Notes: generated by a model from the sequence alone, not told the origin. A DNA stretch of 64,000 bases from Brevibacillus brevis (GCF_022026395.1 NZ_CP041767.1:88501-152500); one strand, 5' to 3'; counted from the first letter of the stretch, positions 45,896 to 55,462 are shown. Program-made: numbers and translations.

Positions 45896-46657
45896 GTGAA
45901 AGAAGCGACACTTCGTCAAATACTGGTAGTGACAGACGGCTGCTCCAACTCGGGGATGAGTCCCGTTGCTGCGGCGGCACTGGCAAGAGAGCAAGGGATT
46001 ACGGTCAATGTGATTGGCGTAATCGACAAGAGTGAGCTGGGTGAGAAAGGGGAGAAGGAAATCAGGGATATTGCGGAAGCAGGTGGTGGACTCTGCGACA
46101 TCGTATACCCCCAACAGCTTGCACAAACGGTACAAATGCTGACGCGAAAAGCAATGACGCGCACCATTCATCAAGTAGTTAATAAAGAATTAAAAGAGAT
46201 TTTGGGCGATTCCGGAATAGAAGAGCTGGCACCTGATAAAAGAGTGCAGGTTGCCGGAATGGTTGACGAGTTGGGTGAAAAAAGCAGCTTGAACGTCGTG
46301 ATGCTGGTCGATACCTCAGGAAGTATGAAGCCAAAGCTGTCGGCTGTTCAGCAAGCGATTCACGATTTCAGTATCAGTCTCCATTCGCGGAGTGGCCATA
46401 GCAGAATGGCAGTCGGTTCATTTCCGGGGAAACAAAAGCATCTCGATATCCGCATTCCGTGGACAGAAAAGGTCGAGCAGGCCCATCAAATTACGAGTGA
46501 TTTGGCGATGAGCGGAATTACTCCTACTGGCCCCGCCATCGTAGAGGCAATTGCCCTGTTTGAGCAGGACAAGCTCCCACGCACGCTGCAAGAGCGTTAC
46601 ATCGACCAAGACGAAGAGGACGATTCGAACGGAATGCTGCGTGACCATGTCTTTTAA
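45896..46657 (+). CDS. yabS: VWA domain protein YabS
   Basis: A 253-aa protein with two von Willebrand A-like halves. The C-terminal one has the MIDAS motif VVMLVDTSGSMKPKLSAVQ near residue 140 and the threonine/glycine region GITPTGPAIVEAI near 208. The N-terminal half starts RQILVVTDGCSNSGMSPVAA. The function in sporulation is unknown, but the gene pairs with the kinase yabT in B. subtilis. GTG 45896 follows GGGGAGA. The 3' end overlaps yabT by 11 bases. Confidence 0.92.
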   Translation: MKEATLRQILVVTDGCSNSGMSPVAAAALAREQGITVNVIGVIDKSELGEKGEKEIRDIAEAGGGLCDIVYPQQLAQTVQMLTRKAMTRTIHQVVNKELKEILGDSGIEELAPDKRVQVAGMVDELGEKSSLNVVMLVDTSGSMKPKLSAVQQAIHDFSISLHSRSGHSRMAVGSFPGKQKHLDIRIPWTEKVEQAHQITSDLAMSGITPTGPAIVEAIALFEQDKLPRTLQERYIDQDEEDDSNGMLRDHVF

Positions 46658-47582
46658 GGCAGCCACCCCCGACCTGCCCAAGCACTTTACAGGCAAATGG
46701 AACAAAAAATCGTACCATGTCTTACGGGAGTTGGGGCGTGGTGCAAACGGGACCGTGTACTTGGTATCCCAAGGTGGCGTACAGCGCGCGGTTAAGGTCG
46801 GTGTGGAGGGCATAGACATTTTAATGGAAGTGAATGTGTTGAAAAGCACACAGCAGGGGCGGGATTCCAAAGTGGGACCGCTCCTGTGCGACGTGGACGA
46901 TCTCGTTGTAAACGGGAAGGCCTGTACGTTTTATGCCATGGAGTATCTTCAAGGCTTGCAATTGGATGAATATATCAAGCAAGAGGGTACGGACTGGGTG
47001 GCCGTGATGATGGTTCAATTGCTGGCGCGACTGGATGTTTTGCACCAGCATGGCTATATTTTTGGTGATTTGAAGCCGCAGAATGTGATGGTGACCCAAA
47101 CGGACAAGCAGGTACGCTTGATTGATTTTGGTGGAGTGACCAAGCTGGGAAACGCCGTTCGGCAGTTTACAGAAGAGTATGATCGAGCTTTTTGGCACGC
47201 AGGTGATAGACGGGCTGAAGTAAGTTATGACCTGTTCTCGACAGCCGTGATGATGGTGCGTCTGACGGTTGGAGCAGAAACGTGGAAAAACAGCCTTGGT
47301 GACCCACGTCACACGATATTACTCTGTGATATAATACGAAAAAGTGACAGCCTGTACCCTTACCGGGAGCCTTTATTGAAGGCGTTTCACGGCAAGTTTG
47401 CGACCGCGAAAGAAATGCGAGCGGAGCTGTTGGCAGTCTTGCAAGATAGCATGGTCGCCAAACCGCAAAAGTCGCAAAAGAAAGCGCGGAAGAAAGGGAA
47501 TGCAGGGGCGGGCATTAGCGGTCTTTTTGTCGCCTCGTTGCTCCTATTGGCTGGCACTTTGTATTACGCATGGTTTATGTGA
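46647..47582 (+). CDS. yabT: Serine/threonine protein kinase YabT
   Basis: A 311-aa kinase. The glycine loop is LGRGANGTVYLVS near residue 31, the VAVK-type lysine is in RAVKVGVEG, the catalytic loop reads GDLKPQNVMV (Gly-Asp in place of the usual Arg-Asp), and DFGG is near 153. A C-terminal lysine-rich stretch and one membrane segment (LFVASLLLLAGTLYYAWF) follow. B. subtilis YabT is activated by DNA binding and phosphorylates RecA and others during sporulation. The ATG lies inside the yabS stop region without a strong ribosome-binding site, so coupling is likely. Confidence 0.92.
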   Translation: MSFKAATPDLPKHFTGKWNKKSYHVLRELGRGANGTVYLVSQGGVQRAVKVGVEGIDILMEVNVLKSTQQGRDSKVGPLLCDVDDLVVNGKACTFYAMEYLQGLQLDEYIKQEGTDWVAVMMVQLLARLDVLHQHGYIFGDLKPQNVMVTQTDKQVRLIDFGGVTKLGNAVRQFTEEYDRAFWHAGDRRAEVSYDLFSTAVMMVRLTVGAETWKNSLGDPRHTILLCDIIRKSDSLYPYREPLLKAFHGKFATAKEMRAELLAVLQDSMVAKPQKSQKKARKKGNAGAGISGLFVASLLLLAGTLYYAWFM

Positions 47583-47597
47583 AGGATGTGACGGTTC

Positions 47598-48347
47598 GTG
47601 TCCTCAGATTTGGTGATGGATACTTGCTTGTTGGCAGGCTCGATTATTTTGAAAAACGGTGGAGAGACTTACCGAACGGAAGAGACAATGGCATTGATTG
47701 CGAAGGCTGCGGGGATGGATGATGTCAACAGCTCGGCTACGCCTACGAGCATCATCCTGTCCTTTCGTTGCAGTGGATTCGATCATACAAGAATGGTTCG
47801 TACCCCCAAACGTACGACTAACCTCAATAAAATAACGCTCGTGAATGATGTTTCCCGACAGTTTGTCGGTGGGAAAATTAATTTGGAGCAAGCCTATCGG
47901 ACGCTGCGTGAGATCGATCAGAAAAAGCAGATCTATCCGAAATGGTTGCAGCATCTGGCAGCCGCTACGGCTAGCGGCTCCTTTTCTATGCTTGCAGGGG
48001 GAGATTGGGGCAGTCTGATTCCTTCTGCGATGGCCGGTTTGATTGTGAACCTGAGCCAGGAATATTTAGAACAGTTTGTCCGGATGAAGTTTTTTACAGA
48101 GTTCTCTGCCGCTTTACTAGGAGGACTTTTCGCGTTGTTGACTGTGACGATCTTTCCGCAGTTGCATTTAAGCATCATTATTATTGGTGCGATGCTTCCA
48201 CTGTTTCCGGGGATCGCCATCACCAACTCGCTTCGGGATTTGATGGCTGGTGATTTGGTTGCAGGTGTTTCACGCGGAGTAGAAGCCATGCTGACAGCTG
48301 TCTCCGTAGCGGTAGCCACAGCCATTATTCTTTCGTTTACGAGGTGA
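47598..48347 (+). CDS. Threonine/serine exporter ThrE, large subunit (DUF1212)
   Basis: A 249-aa protein starting at GTG behind GAAGGATG. The N-terminal region has NGGETYRTEETMALIAKAAG and TPTSIILSF, the DUF1212 signature. About five transmembrane segments follow from residue 115. It pairs with the next gene; together they cover the ThrE architecture, which exports threonine and serine using the proton gradient. The pair is inserted between yabT and tilS, unlike B. subtilis. Substrate is inferred from the family. Confidence 0.87.
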   Translation: MSSDLVMDTCLLAGSIILKNGGETYRTEETMALIAKAAGMDDVNSSATPTSIILSFRCSGFDHTRMVRTPKRTTNLNKITLVNDVSRQFVGGKINLEQAYRTLREIDQKKQIYPKWLQHLAAATASGSFSMLAGGDWGSLIPSAMAGLIVNLSQEYLEQFVRMKFFTEFSAALLGGLFALLTVTIFPQLHLSIIIIGAMLPLFPGIAITNSLRDLMAGDLVAGVSRGVEAMLTAVSVAVATAIILSFTR

Positions 48348-48352
48348 GTACG

Positions 48353-48805
48353 ATGTTGTTACAAGGATTGGCGCTTAGCTTCGCCTCTTCAGTAGCGTGG
48401 TGTGTGCTGTTTAATGTGCCGGTTCGAACAATCGTAGCGGGTGGTTTAGCCGGAGTGGTCGGTTTTCTCTTCTACTCGATTCTTCCTATCTACGGTGCAG
48501 AGGTCTTGTTGTCGACGTTTGTTTCTGCTGCTGCTGTTTCTTTGCTCAGTCAGCTCTTATCTATTATACTGCGAGTTCCTTCTACGAATTTTAGCGTTGC
48601 GGGCATTATTCCACTGGTACCGGGATCGTTGGCTTACAAAGCCATGCTTGCTTTTGTAAACAACGACTATGTCGGAGGAATTACCCAGGCGACCAAAACA
48701 TTGATGGTAGCCGGCGCGATTGCTTCTGGACTTATATTTGGAATTTCGGTTCTGACGATTTGGAAAGGAGCCCGCTATGCTGGCAAGCGTGCGCAACGAG
48801 ATTGA
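48353..48805 (+). CDS. Threonine/serine exporter ThrE, small subunit (DUF3815)
   Basis: A 150-aa protein with five hydrophobic segments, matching the second half of ThrE (ThrE_2/DUF3815): SSVAWCVLFNVPVRTIVAGG, then IIPLVPGSLAYKAM near residue 85. ATG 48353 is chosen; GAGGTGA lies five bases upstream and overlaps the alternative GTG. It overlaps tilS by 29 bases and is probably co-expressed with it. Confidence 0.87.
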   Translation: MLLQGLALSFASSVAWCVLFNVPVRTIVAGGLAGVVGFLFYSILPIYGAEVLLSTFVSAAAVSLLSQLLSIILRVPSTNFSVAGIIPLVPGSLAYKAMLAFVNNDYVGGITQATKTLMVAGAIASGLIFGISVLTIWKGARYAGKRAQRD

Positions 48806-50204
48806 GTCCGAGGGGCTTTTGCTTCCAGGTGAGACCGTTGTCGTCGGGATATCCGGTGGCAACGATTCTACCGCACTGTTGCATATATTGGCTTCTCTCA
48901 ATAAACAATACCAGTATCATTGGAAGCTGCATGCTGTCCATTTGAACCACGGCTTTCGTGGGGAAGAAGCAAGGCAGGACGCACGCTATGCAGAAGAGCT
49001 GTGCCGCGAACTCGGCGTGGCTTTCCACCTCTTTGAGTATGACGTCCCCGCTTATATGGAAAAAACGGGTCTGGGTGGGCAAGAGGCGAGTCGGGACATT
49101 CGCTATCGGCTGTATCGAGAGGTAGGTCTGGCGCAAGGAGCGACCAAGCTGGCATTGGCCCATCATGCTGACGATCAGGTGGAAACGATTCTCTTTCGTT
49201 TTGTACGAGGCAGCAGGTTGCATGGACTGACAGGGATGCCGAAGCGGAGAATGCTTGCGGATTGCCCGATTGAGCTCGTGCGTCCGCTCTTGCATAAAAC
49301 GCGTCAAGAACTGGAAGGCTACTGTCGGGAACATCAACTCGTCCCCCGTGAGGATAGCAGCAACCAATCGCGCAAATATACGCGCAATCTGCTGCGTCTG
49401 GATGTCATGCCCTTATTGGAAAAAGTGAATGACAAATATCGGGAGCATATCTTGGCTACCGCGGAGGCAATCCGGCAGGACGAAGCGCTTTTAATGAGGC
49501 TGGCGATTGAGCAGCTGAAAGAGGTAACGATTGAGAAAAAACCTGAAGCATTTTTGATGGACAATGACAAGTTTCAAACTTGTGACGTTGCTTTACAAAG
49601 GAGAATGATTACTCTAATATTAAGTTATCTCTCAAAACATACCGAATGGTCTTCGCAACATGTGGAGACCGTTTTGCACATGCTAGGGGGAAGTCGCCCT
49701 TCTGCGGAATTGCATTTGCCAAATGGCCTGGTAGTGGACCGGGTGTACGGGCGAATCACTTTTCGTCGTAGAAAGCGACAGGATCGCATACATACGTATA
49801 GTTACGAGCTCGCCGTTCCCGGTGTAACCTGGATCGACGAGAGCAAGGCCACGGTACATATTACTTACCTGGAAGGTCCCATGGATTGGGAGCGACTCCC
49901 TGCGAATGAAGCGGTCTTTGATGCCGATCAGTTGCCAGGATCGCTGTATTTGCGTAACCGAAAACCTGGAGACCGCATCACCCTGTTTGGCTCAGCAGAT
50001 GGAAAGAAGCTAAAGGATTTATTAATCGATGCCAAATTTCCGCGAGCATGGCGTGACAAACTTCCGCTTTTGACGGCGGGCGAAGAGGTGATTTTGGTAC
50101 CAGGTGTGCGCCGTTCCGCCGTAGCGCCTGTCAATGGACAGACCAGGCGTTTTCTACACGTGCGGGTAGAGTTTGGAGAAGATTGGCGGGAGGTTTTTTC
50201 ATGA
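48777..50204 (+). CDS. tilS: tRNA(Ile)-lysidine synthetase
   Basis: A 475-aa enzyme that converts C34 to lysidine in tRNA-Ile(CAU), so that it reads AUA. The PP-loop is [19 protein letters not shown] near residue 24. [34 protein letters not shown] near 132 and the C-terminal TilS_C domain ([20 protein letters not shown] near 390) are present. GGAGCCCGCT precedes the ATG inside the preceding gene. The stop overlaps hpt. Confidence 0.96.
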   Translation: MLASVRNEIESEGLLLPGETVVVGISGGNDSTALLHILASLNKQYQYHWKLHAVHLNHGFRGEEARQDARYAEELCRELGVAFHLFEYDVPAYMEKTGLGGQEASRDIRYRLYREVGLAQGATKLALAHHADDQVETILFRFVRGSRLHGLTGMPKRRMLADCPIELVRPLLHKTRQELEGYCREHQLVPREDSSNQSRKYTRNLLRLDVMPLLEKVNDKYREHILATAEAIRQDEALLMRLAIEQLKEVTIEKKPEAFLMDNDKFQTCDVALQRRMITLILSYLSKHTEWSSQHVETVLHMLGGSRPSAELHLPNGLVVDRVYGRITFRRRKRQDRIHTYSYELAVPGVTWIDESKATVHITYLEGPMDWERLPANEAVFDADQLPGSLYLRNRKPGDRITLFGSADGKKLKDLLIDAKFPRAWRDKLPLLTAGEEVILVPGVRRSAVAPVNGQTRRFLHVRVEFGEDWREVFS

Positions 50205-50740
50205 ATCAAGACATCGAGAAGATTTTGCTATCAGAAGAGGATATCGCGGTAAAGGTTCGAGAATTGGGTGAGACGCTGGCTGCAGAATACAAGGATAAAA
50301 ATCCATTGGTCATCTGCGTGCTGAAAGGCGCAGTCATTTTCATGGCTGATCTGATCCGTCACATGAACATTCCGTGCGAAATGGACTTCATGGCAGTTTC
50401 CAGCTACGGAAGTGGAACAGAGTCCTCTGGCATGGTGAAAATCTTGAAGGATCTCGATACATCTGTGCAAAGCAGACACGTACTGGTTGTAGAAGACATC
50501 ATGGACAGTGGACTGACGCTGAGCCGCTTGGTAGAGCTGTTGCGCCATCGGGAAGCCGCTTCTGTAAAAGTGGTGACTCTCTTGAACAAACCAGAGCGTC
50601 GCAAGGTGGATATTTCACCGGATTACAAGGGTTACGATGTTCCAGACGAATTCGTTGTGGGATATGGCTTGGACTATGCCGAGCACTACCGTAATCTGCC
50701 TTATATCGGTGTATTGAAGCCTGAGGTCTACACGAAGTAG
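50201..50740 (+). CDS. hpt: Hypoxanthine phosphoribosyltransferase
   Basis: A 179-aa purine salvage enzyme joining hypoxanthine or guanine to PRPP. The PRPP loop [19 protein letters not shown] is near residue 99. [35 protein letters not shown] and [20 protein letters not shown] are also conserved. ATG 50201 lies behind GGGAGG and overlaps the tilS stop (ATGA). The tilS-hpt-ftsH order is conserved in bacilli. Confidence 0.96.
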   Translation: MNQDIEKILLSEEDIAVKVRELGETLAAEYKDKNPLVICVLKGAVIFMADLIRHMNIPCEMDFMAVSSYGSGTESSGMVKILKDLDTSVQSRHVLVVEDIMDSGLTLSRLVELLRHREAASVKVVTLLNKPERRKVDISPDYKGYDVPDEFVVGYGLDYAEHYRNLPYIGVLKPEVYTK

Positions 50741-50745
50741 GTTTG

Positions 50746-50775
50746 TTGTGGAGACCGTACTTTCTATGATAAAAT
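50746..50775 (+). promoter_or_regulatory. ftsH promoter
   Basis: TTGTGG, 18 bases, TAAAAT, 34 bases ahead of ftsH. A moderate sigma-A match. Confidence 0.5.
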
Positions 50776-50809
50776 GTGAAAAGTGTCTGTTCGTGAGAGG
50801 AGGTAAGGA

Positions 50810-52768
50810 ATGAATCGCTTTTTTCGTAATACCGGGTTCTACCTACTGATTTTTCTTGTCACGGTCGGGATCGTGAATTTCATCCTCTCCGGTACTGATA
50901 AGGTTGGGAAACTTACATATCAGGAATTCCGGGTACAGCTAAAAGCTGACAACGTCACTGAGTTGGCGCTTCGACCAGAGAATGGTACTTACAGGGTTGA
51001 GGGTACGTTGGCAAAAGCTATTCCGGGACAGGAAAGCAACAAATTTTTTACCAATGTTCCTTTGTATGATTCAGATGTTGTAAAGCTAGTCGAAGAGAAA
51101 ATTGATGCACAAAAGATGAAGAATGTAGCGTTCAATCCTGCGGAGGGCAACAGTATTTGGCTCACGTTCTTGACCTCAATCATTCCTTTTGTCATCATCT
51201 TCATCCTGTTTTTCTTTCTTCTGAACAATGCCCAAGGTGGCGGAAGCCGAGTGATGAACTTCGGTAAAAGCCGCGCGAAGCTTTACAACGAAGAAAAGAA
51301 ACGCGTTACCTTTGACGACGTAGCAGGAGCGGACGAAGAAAAGGCTGAGCTGGAGGAAGTCGTTGATTTCCTGAAAGACAACCGTAAGTTCAATGCGGTT
51401 GGCGCTCGGATTCCAAAAGGGGTACTGCTCGTAGGTCCTCCGGGTACAGGTAAAACCTTGCTCGCGCGCGCTGTTGCAGGCGAAGCTGGTGTGCCGTTCT
51501 TCAGTATCTCCGGTTCTGACTTCGTGGAAATGTTCGTTGGGGTGGGTGCATCCCGCGTACGTGACCTGTTTGAAAATGCTAAGAAAAATGCTCCTTGCAT
51601 TATCTTTATTGACGAGATTGACGCCGTGGGTCGTCAACGCGGAGCTGGACTCGGCGGCGGCCACGATGAACGCGAGCAAACTCTCAACCAGTTGCTCGTA
51701 GAGATGGACGGTTTTGGTGGAAACGAAGGGATCATCATGATCGCTGCGACCAACCGACCTGACATTCTCGACCCGGCTCTCTTGCGTCCGGGACGTTTTG
51801 ACCGTCAAATTACAGTTGATCGTCCTGATATCAAAGGCCGTGAAGCGGTGCTCAAGGTTCATGCCCGCAACAAGCCGATTGGCGAAGACGTGAAGCTGGA
51901 CGTGATTGCTCGTGGTACATCGGGCTTCACGGGCGCAGACTTGGAGAACTTGCTGAACGAAGCGGCTCTCTTGACTGCCCGCAGAAACAAAAAGCAAATC
52001 ACAATGACCGAAGTAGATGAAGCGATTGACCGCGTGATTGCGGGTCCAGCGAAGAAGTCTCGCGTAGTGAGCGAAGACGAACGCCGTCTGGTTGCCTTCC
52101 ACGAAGCTGGTCATACGATCATCGGATACCACTTGAGAAATGCAGAAATGGTACATAAGGTAACAATCATTCCGCGCGGCCAAGCTGGCGGATACACCGT
52201 GATGCTGCCGAAGGAAGACCGTTTCTTTGCTACCAAATCAGACCTGCTCGACAAAATCGTCGGCCTGTTGGGTGGACGTGTTGCGGAAGAATTGGTGCTC
52301 GGGGATATTAGTACCGGGGCGCATAATGACTTCCAACGCGCGACTGCTATCGCTCGCAGCATGATTACCGAATACGGAATGAGCAAGCTCGGACCGATGC
52401 AATTCGGTAAGAGTCAAGGACAGGTATTCCTGGGCCGCGACTATGGCAATGAGCGTAACTACTCTGATAAGATTGCCTACGAGATCGATCTCGAAATGCA
52501 AAATATTATCAACGAGTGCTACGCAAAGTGTACAGAATTGCTGACGAAGCACCGTGATCAGCTCGATCTGATTGCGAACACGCTGCTCCGTGTAGAGACT
52601 CTCGATGCTGAGCAGATCAAGCAATTGATCGAAACAGGTAAAATGGATAACGATCCAGATGCAAATAAAGATGTGGTCGTGAACATTCAACCGAAGCTGG
52701 AAGAAGTAAAAGAAGAACCAAAGCAAGAAGATACACAAGAAGATACAAACGAAGAACCGAAACAATAA
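50810..52768 (+). CDS. ftsH: ATP-dependent zinc metalloprotease FtsH
   Basis: A 652-aa membrane-anchored AAA protease. Transmembrane segments are near 5-25 and 120-140 with an extracytoplasmic domain between. Walker [18 protein letters not shown] is near 209, Walker B IIFIDEID near 264, the second region of homology [20 protein letters not shown] near 310, and the zinc site [13 protein letters not shown] near 431. The tail is Glu/Gln-rich. It degrades membrane and regulatory proteins; in B. subtilis it affects Spo0E and sporulation. It ends the conserved block. Confidence 0.98.
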   Translation: MNRFFRNTGFYLLIFLVTVGIVNFILSGTDKVGKLTYQEFRVQLKADNVTELALRPENGTYRVEGTLAKAIPGQESNKFFTNVPLYDSDVVKLVEEKIDAQKMKNVAFNPAEGNSIWLTFLTSIIPFVIIFILFFFLLNNAQGGGSRVMNFGKSRAKLYNEEKKRVTFDDVAGADEEKAELEEVVDFLKDNRKFNAVGARIPKGVLLVGPPGTGKTLLARAVAGEAGVPFFSISGSDFVEMFVGVGASRVRDLFENAKKNAPCIIFIDEIDAVGRQRGAGLGGGHDEREQTLNQLLVEMDGFGGNEGIIMIAATNRPDILDPALLRPGRFDRQITVDRPDIKGREAVLKVHARNKPIGEDVKLDVIARGTSGFTGADLENLLNEAALLTARRNKKQITMTEVDEAIDRVIAGPAKKSRVVSEDERRLVAFHEAGHTIIGYHLRNAEMVHKVTIIPRGQAGGYTVMLPKEDRFFATKSDLLDKIVGLLGGRVAEELVLGDISTGAHNDFQRATAIARSMITEYGMSKLGPMQFGKSQGQVFLGRDYGNERNYSDKIAYEIDLEMQNIINECYAKCTELLTKHRDQLDLIANTLLRVETLDAEQIKQLIETGKMDNDPDANKDVVVNIQPKLEEVKEEPKQEDTQEDTNEEPKQ

Positions 52769-52769
52769 G

Positions 52770-52792
52770 GGGCGCCTCAGGTGCCCTTTTTT
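52770..52792 (+). terminator. ftsH terminator
   Basis: GGGCGCC pairs with GGTGCCC around TCA, followed by TTTTTT. Confidence 0.9.
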
Positions 52793-52869
52793 GCAATATC
52801 GGAAAGTGTAAATATTGTGGGTATTTAGCTCCTAAGTTTTAAAGGTGTCGATGAACCGATAAAGCTAGT

Positions 52870-53079
52870 GAGAAGAAAAAGCGCAGGGCTCGTAGACCTT
52901 GACAGGCCACCCCAGTCGGAACTAAAAAAAGGGGACCACGCTTGTCGAACACTTCTTCCTTGAGAAACTTCCGCCCGTAGGGTGGCTTTGGCTCGACGGT
53001 CCCCTTTTTTAAGTGGAGACGGCCAGTGAATCGCCTTGCTGGCGTGTCAGAGTCGAAGAGAACTGCGCTTTTTCTTCTC
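52870..53079. repeat. Long imperfect inverted-repeat element (MITE-like or structured RNA)
   Basis: A 17-base arm GAGAAGAAAAAGCGCAG at 52870-52886 is matched exactly by its complement at 53063-53079. Between them a second nested pair, AAAAAAAGGGGACC (52924-52937) and GGTCCCCTTTTTT (52998-53010), continues with GTCGA/TCGAC. Patches such as GACAGGCCA versus GACACGCCA also match between arms. The inner stem, read on either strand, ends in A or T runs. The apical part has CCGCCC/GGGTGG. No coding frame or duplicated flanks are seen in the 369-base gap. Confidence 0.8.
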
Positions 53080-53137
53080 CTCCACTTTGTTGACTCATAC
53101 TTAAAGGCAAACCCAAAACGAATGAGAGGGATTGGAT

Positions 53138-54007
53138 ATGTTGCTTACACCAGGCATGGCTGCATTTGACATGGATGGAACCTTACTGACTCACGATTCA
53201 AAGCTGACAGAAGGCACGAAAGAAGCACTTCGCCAATTGCAACAGCAAGGCTGCAAACTCGTTTTATCTACGGGCAGGATGTATGGCTCCGCTCAAATTC
53301 CGATCGATTCCTTTCCTTTTGACGGCTTTGTCTGTAGCAATGGCGGTGCTATTTTCGAAGGAGATGGCACGCTGGTCCGTCGATCGCTCCTTCCTACTGA
53401 GATGATAATCGGTACGATCCATGCACTGAGGCAAGAAACGATTTATTATGAGCTTCATGATACCAACAGCAATCGCTGGATGGTCAAAGAAGACCGTGAA
53501 CGTTTGGAAGCGACCATGAGTGAGGATGCGTCTGTGGAAGGATTCTCGATCTTGAATTTTCCTTACTATAGGCTCGCTCGCATAGAGCCATTGGCAGAGA
53601 TGTTGGAAAAAGTAGAGTCCGGGGAAGTAGAGATCGTCAAGTTCTTCATCTGGCATCATGACCCGGATCGTCTGGAGTGGGTGAAAGCGCAGCTACAGCC
53701 TTGGAGCGAGCAAGTGACCATCACTTCATCTGGAAAGCAGAATGTCGAAGTGATTCCTCAAGGGGTATCCAAATGGGAAGGTCTTCAATACTTCTGTGAA
53801 AAATGGGGAATCTCCCCAGAGAAAGTAATGGCATTTGGCGATGCAGAAAACGACCGTGAAGCATTAACGGGCGCAGGATATTCCGTCGCGATGGAAAACG
53901 CTTCTGACGAAATCAAGCAGGTAGCCAAATATATCGCCCCACACCATAATGAGGAAGGCGTTGCCCGCTTTATTCGGGAGCGTGTTCTGGGAGAAAAAGG
54001 CGAGTAA
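53138..54007 (+). CDS. Cof-type HAD-IIB phosphatase
   Basis: A 289-aa HAD hydrolase. Motif I FDMDGTLLTHD is near residue 10, motif II STGRMYGSAQI near 44, a motif III lysine before the Cof cap, and motif IV MAFGDAENDREALTGAGY near 230. Cof-type enzymes dephosphorylate sugar phosphates, flavin or thiamine precursors; the substrate is not predictable. ATG 53138 is seven bases after GAGAGGGA; a TTG two codons earlier is less likely. A terminator follows. Confidence 0.9.
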   Translation: MLLTPGMAAFDMDGTLLTHDSKLTEGTKEALRQLQQQGCKLVLSTGRMYGSAQIPIDSFPFDGFVCSNGGAIFEGDGTLVRRSLLPTEMIIGTIHALRQETIYYELHDTNSNRWMVKEDRERLEATMSEDASVEGFSILNFPYYRLARIEPLAEMLEKVESGEVEIVKFFIWHHDPDRLEWVKAQLQPWSEQVTITSSGKQNVEVIPQGVSKWEGLQYFCEKWGISPEKVMAFGDAENDREALTGAGYSVAMENASDEIKQVAKYIAPHHNEEGVARFIRERVLGEKGE

Positions 54008-54016
54008 GGGAATGAA

Positions 54017-54056
54017 GAGCAGAAGCTGCGTCTGTACGGACCGGTTTCTGCTTTTT
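54017..54056 (+). terminator. Terminator of the HAD phosphatase gene
   Basis: AGCAGAA pairs with TTCTGCT with an inner CCG/CGG-type helix, followed by TTTTT. Confidence 0.75.
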
Positions 54057-54074
54057 CGCTCAAAATGTACCACG

Positions 54075-54103
54075 TTGACAAGGTGAGGTTATACGCTTAC
54101 AAT
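54075..54103 (+). promoter_or_regulatory. nadA promoter
   Basis: TTGACA, 17 bases, TACAAT, 39 bases ahead of nadA. Near-perfect sigma-A. Confidence 0.8.
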
Positions 54104-54142
54104 GACCGTAAATTATGACACCACCGTAGGGGGATTTTTTCC

Positions 54143-55087
54143 ATGGACGCTTTAGCGTTAGAAAAAAAAGCCCAGCGCAACGCTGAGTTACGTGAACGAC
54201 TGCTACAGTTGAAGAAAGAGCGTAATGCCATCATTCTTGCTCACTTTTACCAACGTCCCGAGATTCAGGAAGTCGCTGACTTCATTGGCGATTCCTTTGG
54301 ATTGGCGCAGAAAGCGAAAGAAACGGATGCCGATGTGATTTTGTTCTGTGGGGTTCATTTTATGGGGGAAAGTGCAAAAATTCTCAATCCCCAAAAGACC
54401 GTCATTATTCCCGATGAACGGGCTGGCTGTCCGATGGCGGACATGGTGAACGTAGACGGGCTCCGCAAGCTCAAAGCACAACATCCAAATGCTAAGGTAG
54501 TGGCTTACATCAATACTTCTGCGGATGTTAAGGCAGAAACCTACATCTGCTGTACGTCGTCCAACGCGAAGCGCGTGATCGAGTCGATCGACAGCGATGA
54601 GATCATTTGGGTGCCGGACAAAAACCTCGGCCACTATGTATCCCAATTCACGGACAAGAAAATGATTATTTGGGAAGGGTACTGCAACACGCATGACCAA
54701 CTGTCTGTAGAAGACATCATGACGTTGAAGCAGCAGCACCCAGAGGCTGTGGTAGTCGTTCATCCGGAGTGCCGCCCAGAAGTGGTATCCCTGGCTGACT
54801 ACGTTGGTTCCACGACCGGAATTTTGAAATACTGCCGTGAGTCTTCGCACAAAGAGTTTATTATTGGAACGGAAGACGGCACACGCTACATGCTGGAAAA
54901 GGACAGCCCGGACAAAACGTTCATTTTCGCTTCCAAGTACCTCGTTTGCCCGAATATGAAGGTGAACAACCTGAAGAAGTGCGTCGAGGCGCTGGAGAAT
55001 ATGAAGCCGGAGATTTTTGTTCCGACAGATGTTGCAGATGCGGCACGTGCTTCCTTGGAGCGCATGCTTGCGGTAGCGCCTGCTTAA
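54143..55087 (+). CDS. nadA: Quinolinate synthase
   Basis: A 314-aa [4Fe-4S] enzyme condensing iminoaspartate with DHAP to quinolinate in NAD synthesis. LAHFYQRPEIQEVADFIGDS is near residue 33, CGVHFMGESAKIL near 72, DERAGCPMADMV near 93, YICCTSSNAKRVI near 132, VVVHPECRPEV near 197 and the late cysteine in LVCPNMKVNNL near 268. In B. subtilis it is last in nadBCA; here it is alone, 4.4 kb upstream of nadB. TAGGGGGA precedes the ATG. Confidence 0.95.
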   Translation: MDALALEKKAQRNAELRERLLQLKKERNAIILAHFYQRPEIQEVADFIGDSFGLAQKAKETDADVILFCGVHFMGESAKILNPQKTVIIPDERAGCPMADMVNVDGLRKLKAQHPNAKVVAYINTSADVKAETYICCTSSNAKRVIESIDSDEIIWVPDKNLGHYVSQFTDKKMIIWEGYCNTHDQLSVEDIMTLKQQHPEAVVVVHPECRPEVVSLADYVGSTTGILKYCRESSHKEFIIGTEDGTRYMLEKDSPDKTFIFASKYLVCPNMKVNNLKKCVEALENMKPEIFVPTDVADAARASLERMLAVAPA

Positions 55088-55107
55088 GGGGCAGACTGAT
55101 CAAATGC

Positions 55108-55145
55108 AAAAAGGGAGTAGAGCGCAGGGGCTTTACTCCCTTTTT
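55108..55145 (+). terminator. nadA terminator
   Basis: AAAAAGGGAGTA pairs with TACTCCCTTTTT around a 14-base loop. Confidence 0.85.
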
Positions 55146-55148
55146 CTA

Positions 55149-55355
55149 TTAGGAGATTTTGGTTAAGGGCTGGATGTCTTTTCGTCGGTAAATGTTCAGG
55201 ATGAGTACAATCATACCGGATAACAGCAAGGATCCGTAAACATCTTTTACTCGTCTGATGGCATGGAGCAAACGAAGAAACAGCATAACGCCAAGAATGA
55301 AAAAGGCGATCCCTACATTTGGTCCAAAAATATAGTCAGACTCAAGGGCGGGCAA
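55149..55355 (-). CDS. Small two-helix membrane protein, start uncertain
   Basis: A 68-aa frame with two hydrophobic segments (GIAFFILGVMLFLRLL and GSLLLSGMIVLILNIY) joined by a basic turn RRVKDVYG. The only start in frame is TTG 55355 without a ribosome-binding site. The frame stays open about 11 codons further upstream (WGQGFGASLDAL) to a stop, and that extension looks protein-like, so the N-terminus may be truncated, or translation may begin at an unusual codon. Family not recognised. Confidence 0.4.
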   Translation of the reverse strand: MPALESDYIFGPNVGIAFFILGVMLFLRLLHAIRRVKDVYGSLLLSGMIVLILNIYRRKDIQPLTKIS

Positions 55356-55432
55356 TGCATCTAGAGAGGCACCAAAGCCCTGGCCCCATAAGGTAATCTA
55401 TGTTATTCCATAAAAAGGAAAAAAAGAAAGAC

Positions 55433-55453
55433 CTCCTCGCCGGGAAGTCTTGT
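55433..55453 (-). terminator. Terminator of the PCYCGC gene
   Basis: On the minus strand AAGACTTCC pairs with GGAGGTCTT with one wobble, followed by TTCTTTTTTTCC. Confidence 0.8.
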
Positions 55454-55462
55454 TATCTGTGC

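Noticed and set aside
51176..52183. 335-codon open frame on the minus strand
   Set aside because: Antisense shadow of ftsH without start signals.
52942..52950. TTGTCGAA in the apex of the inverted-repeat element as a Spo0A operator
   Set aside because: It is a single heptamer with no promoter nearby; it is more likely part of the GTCGA/TCGAC helix.
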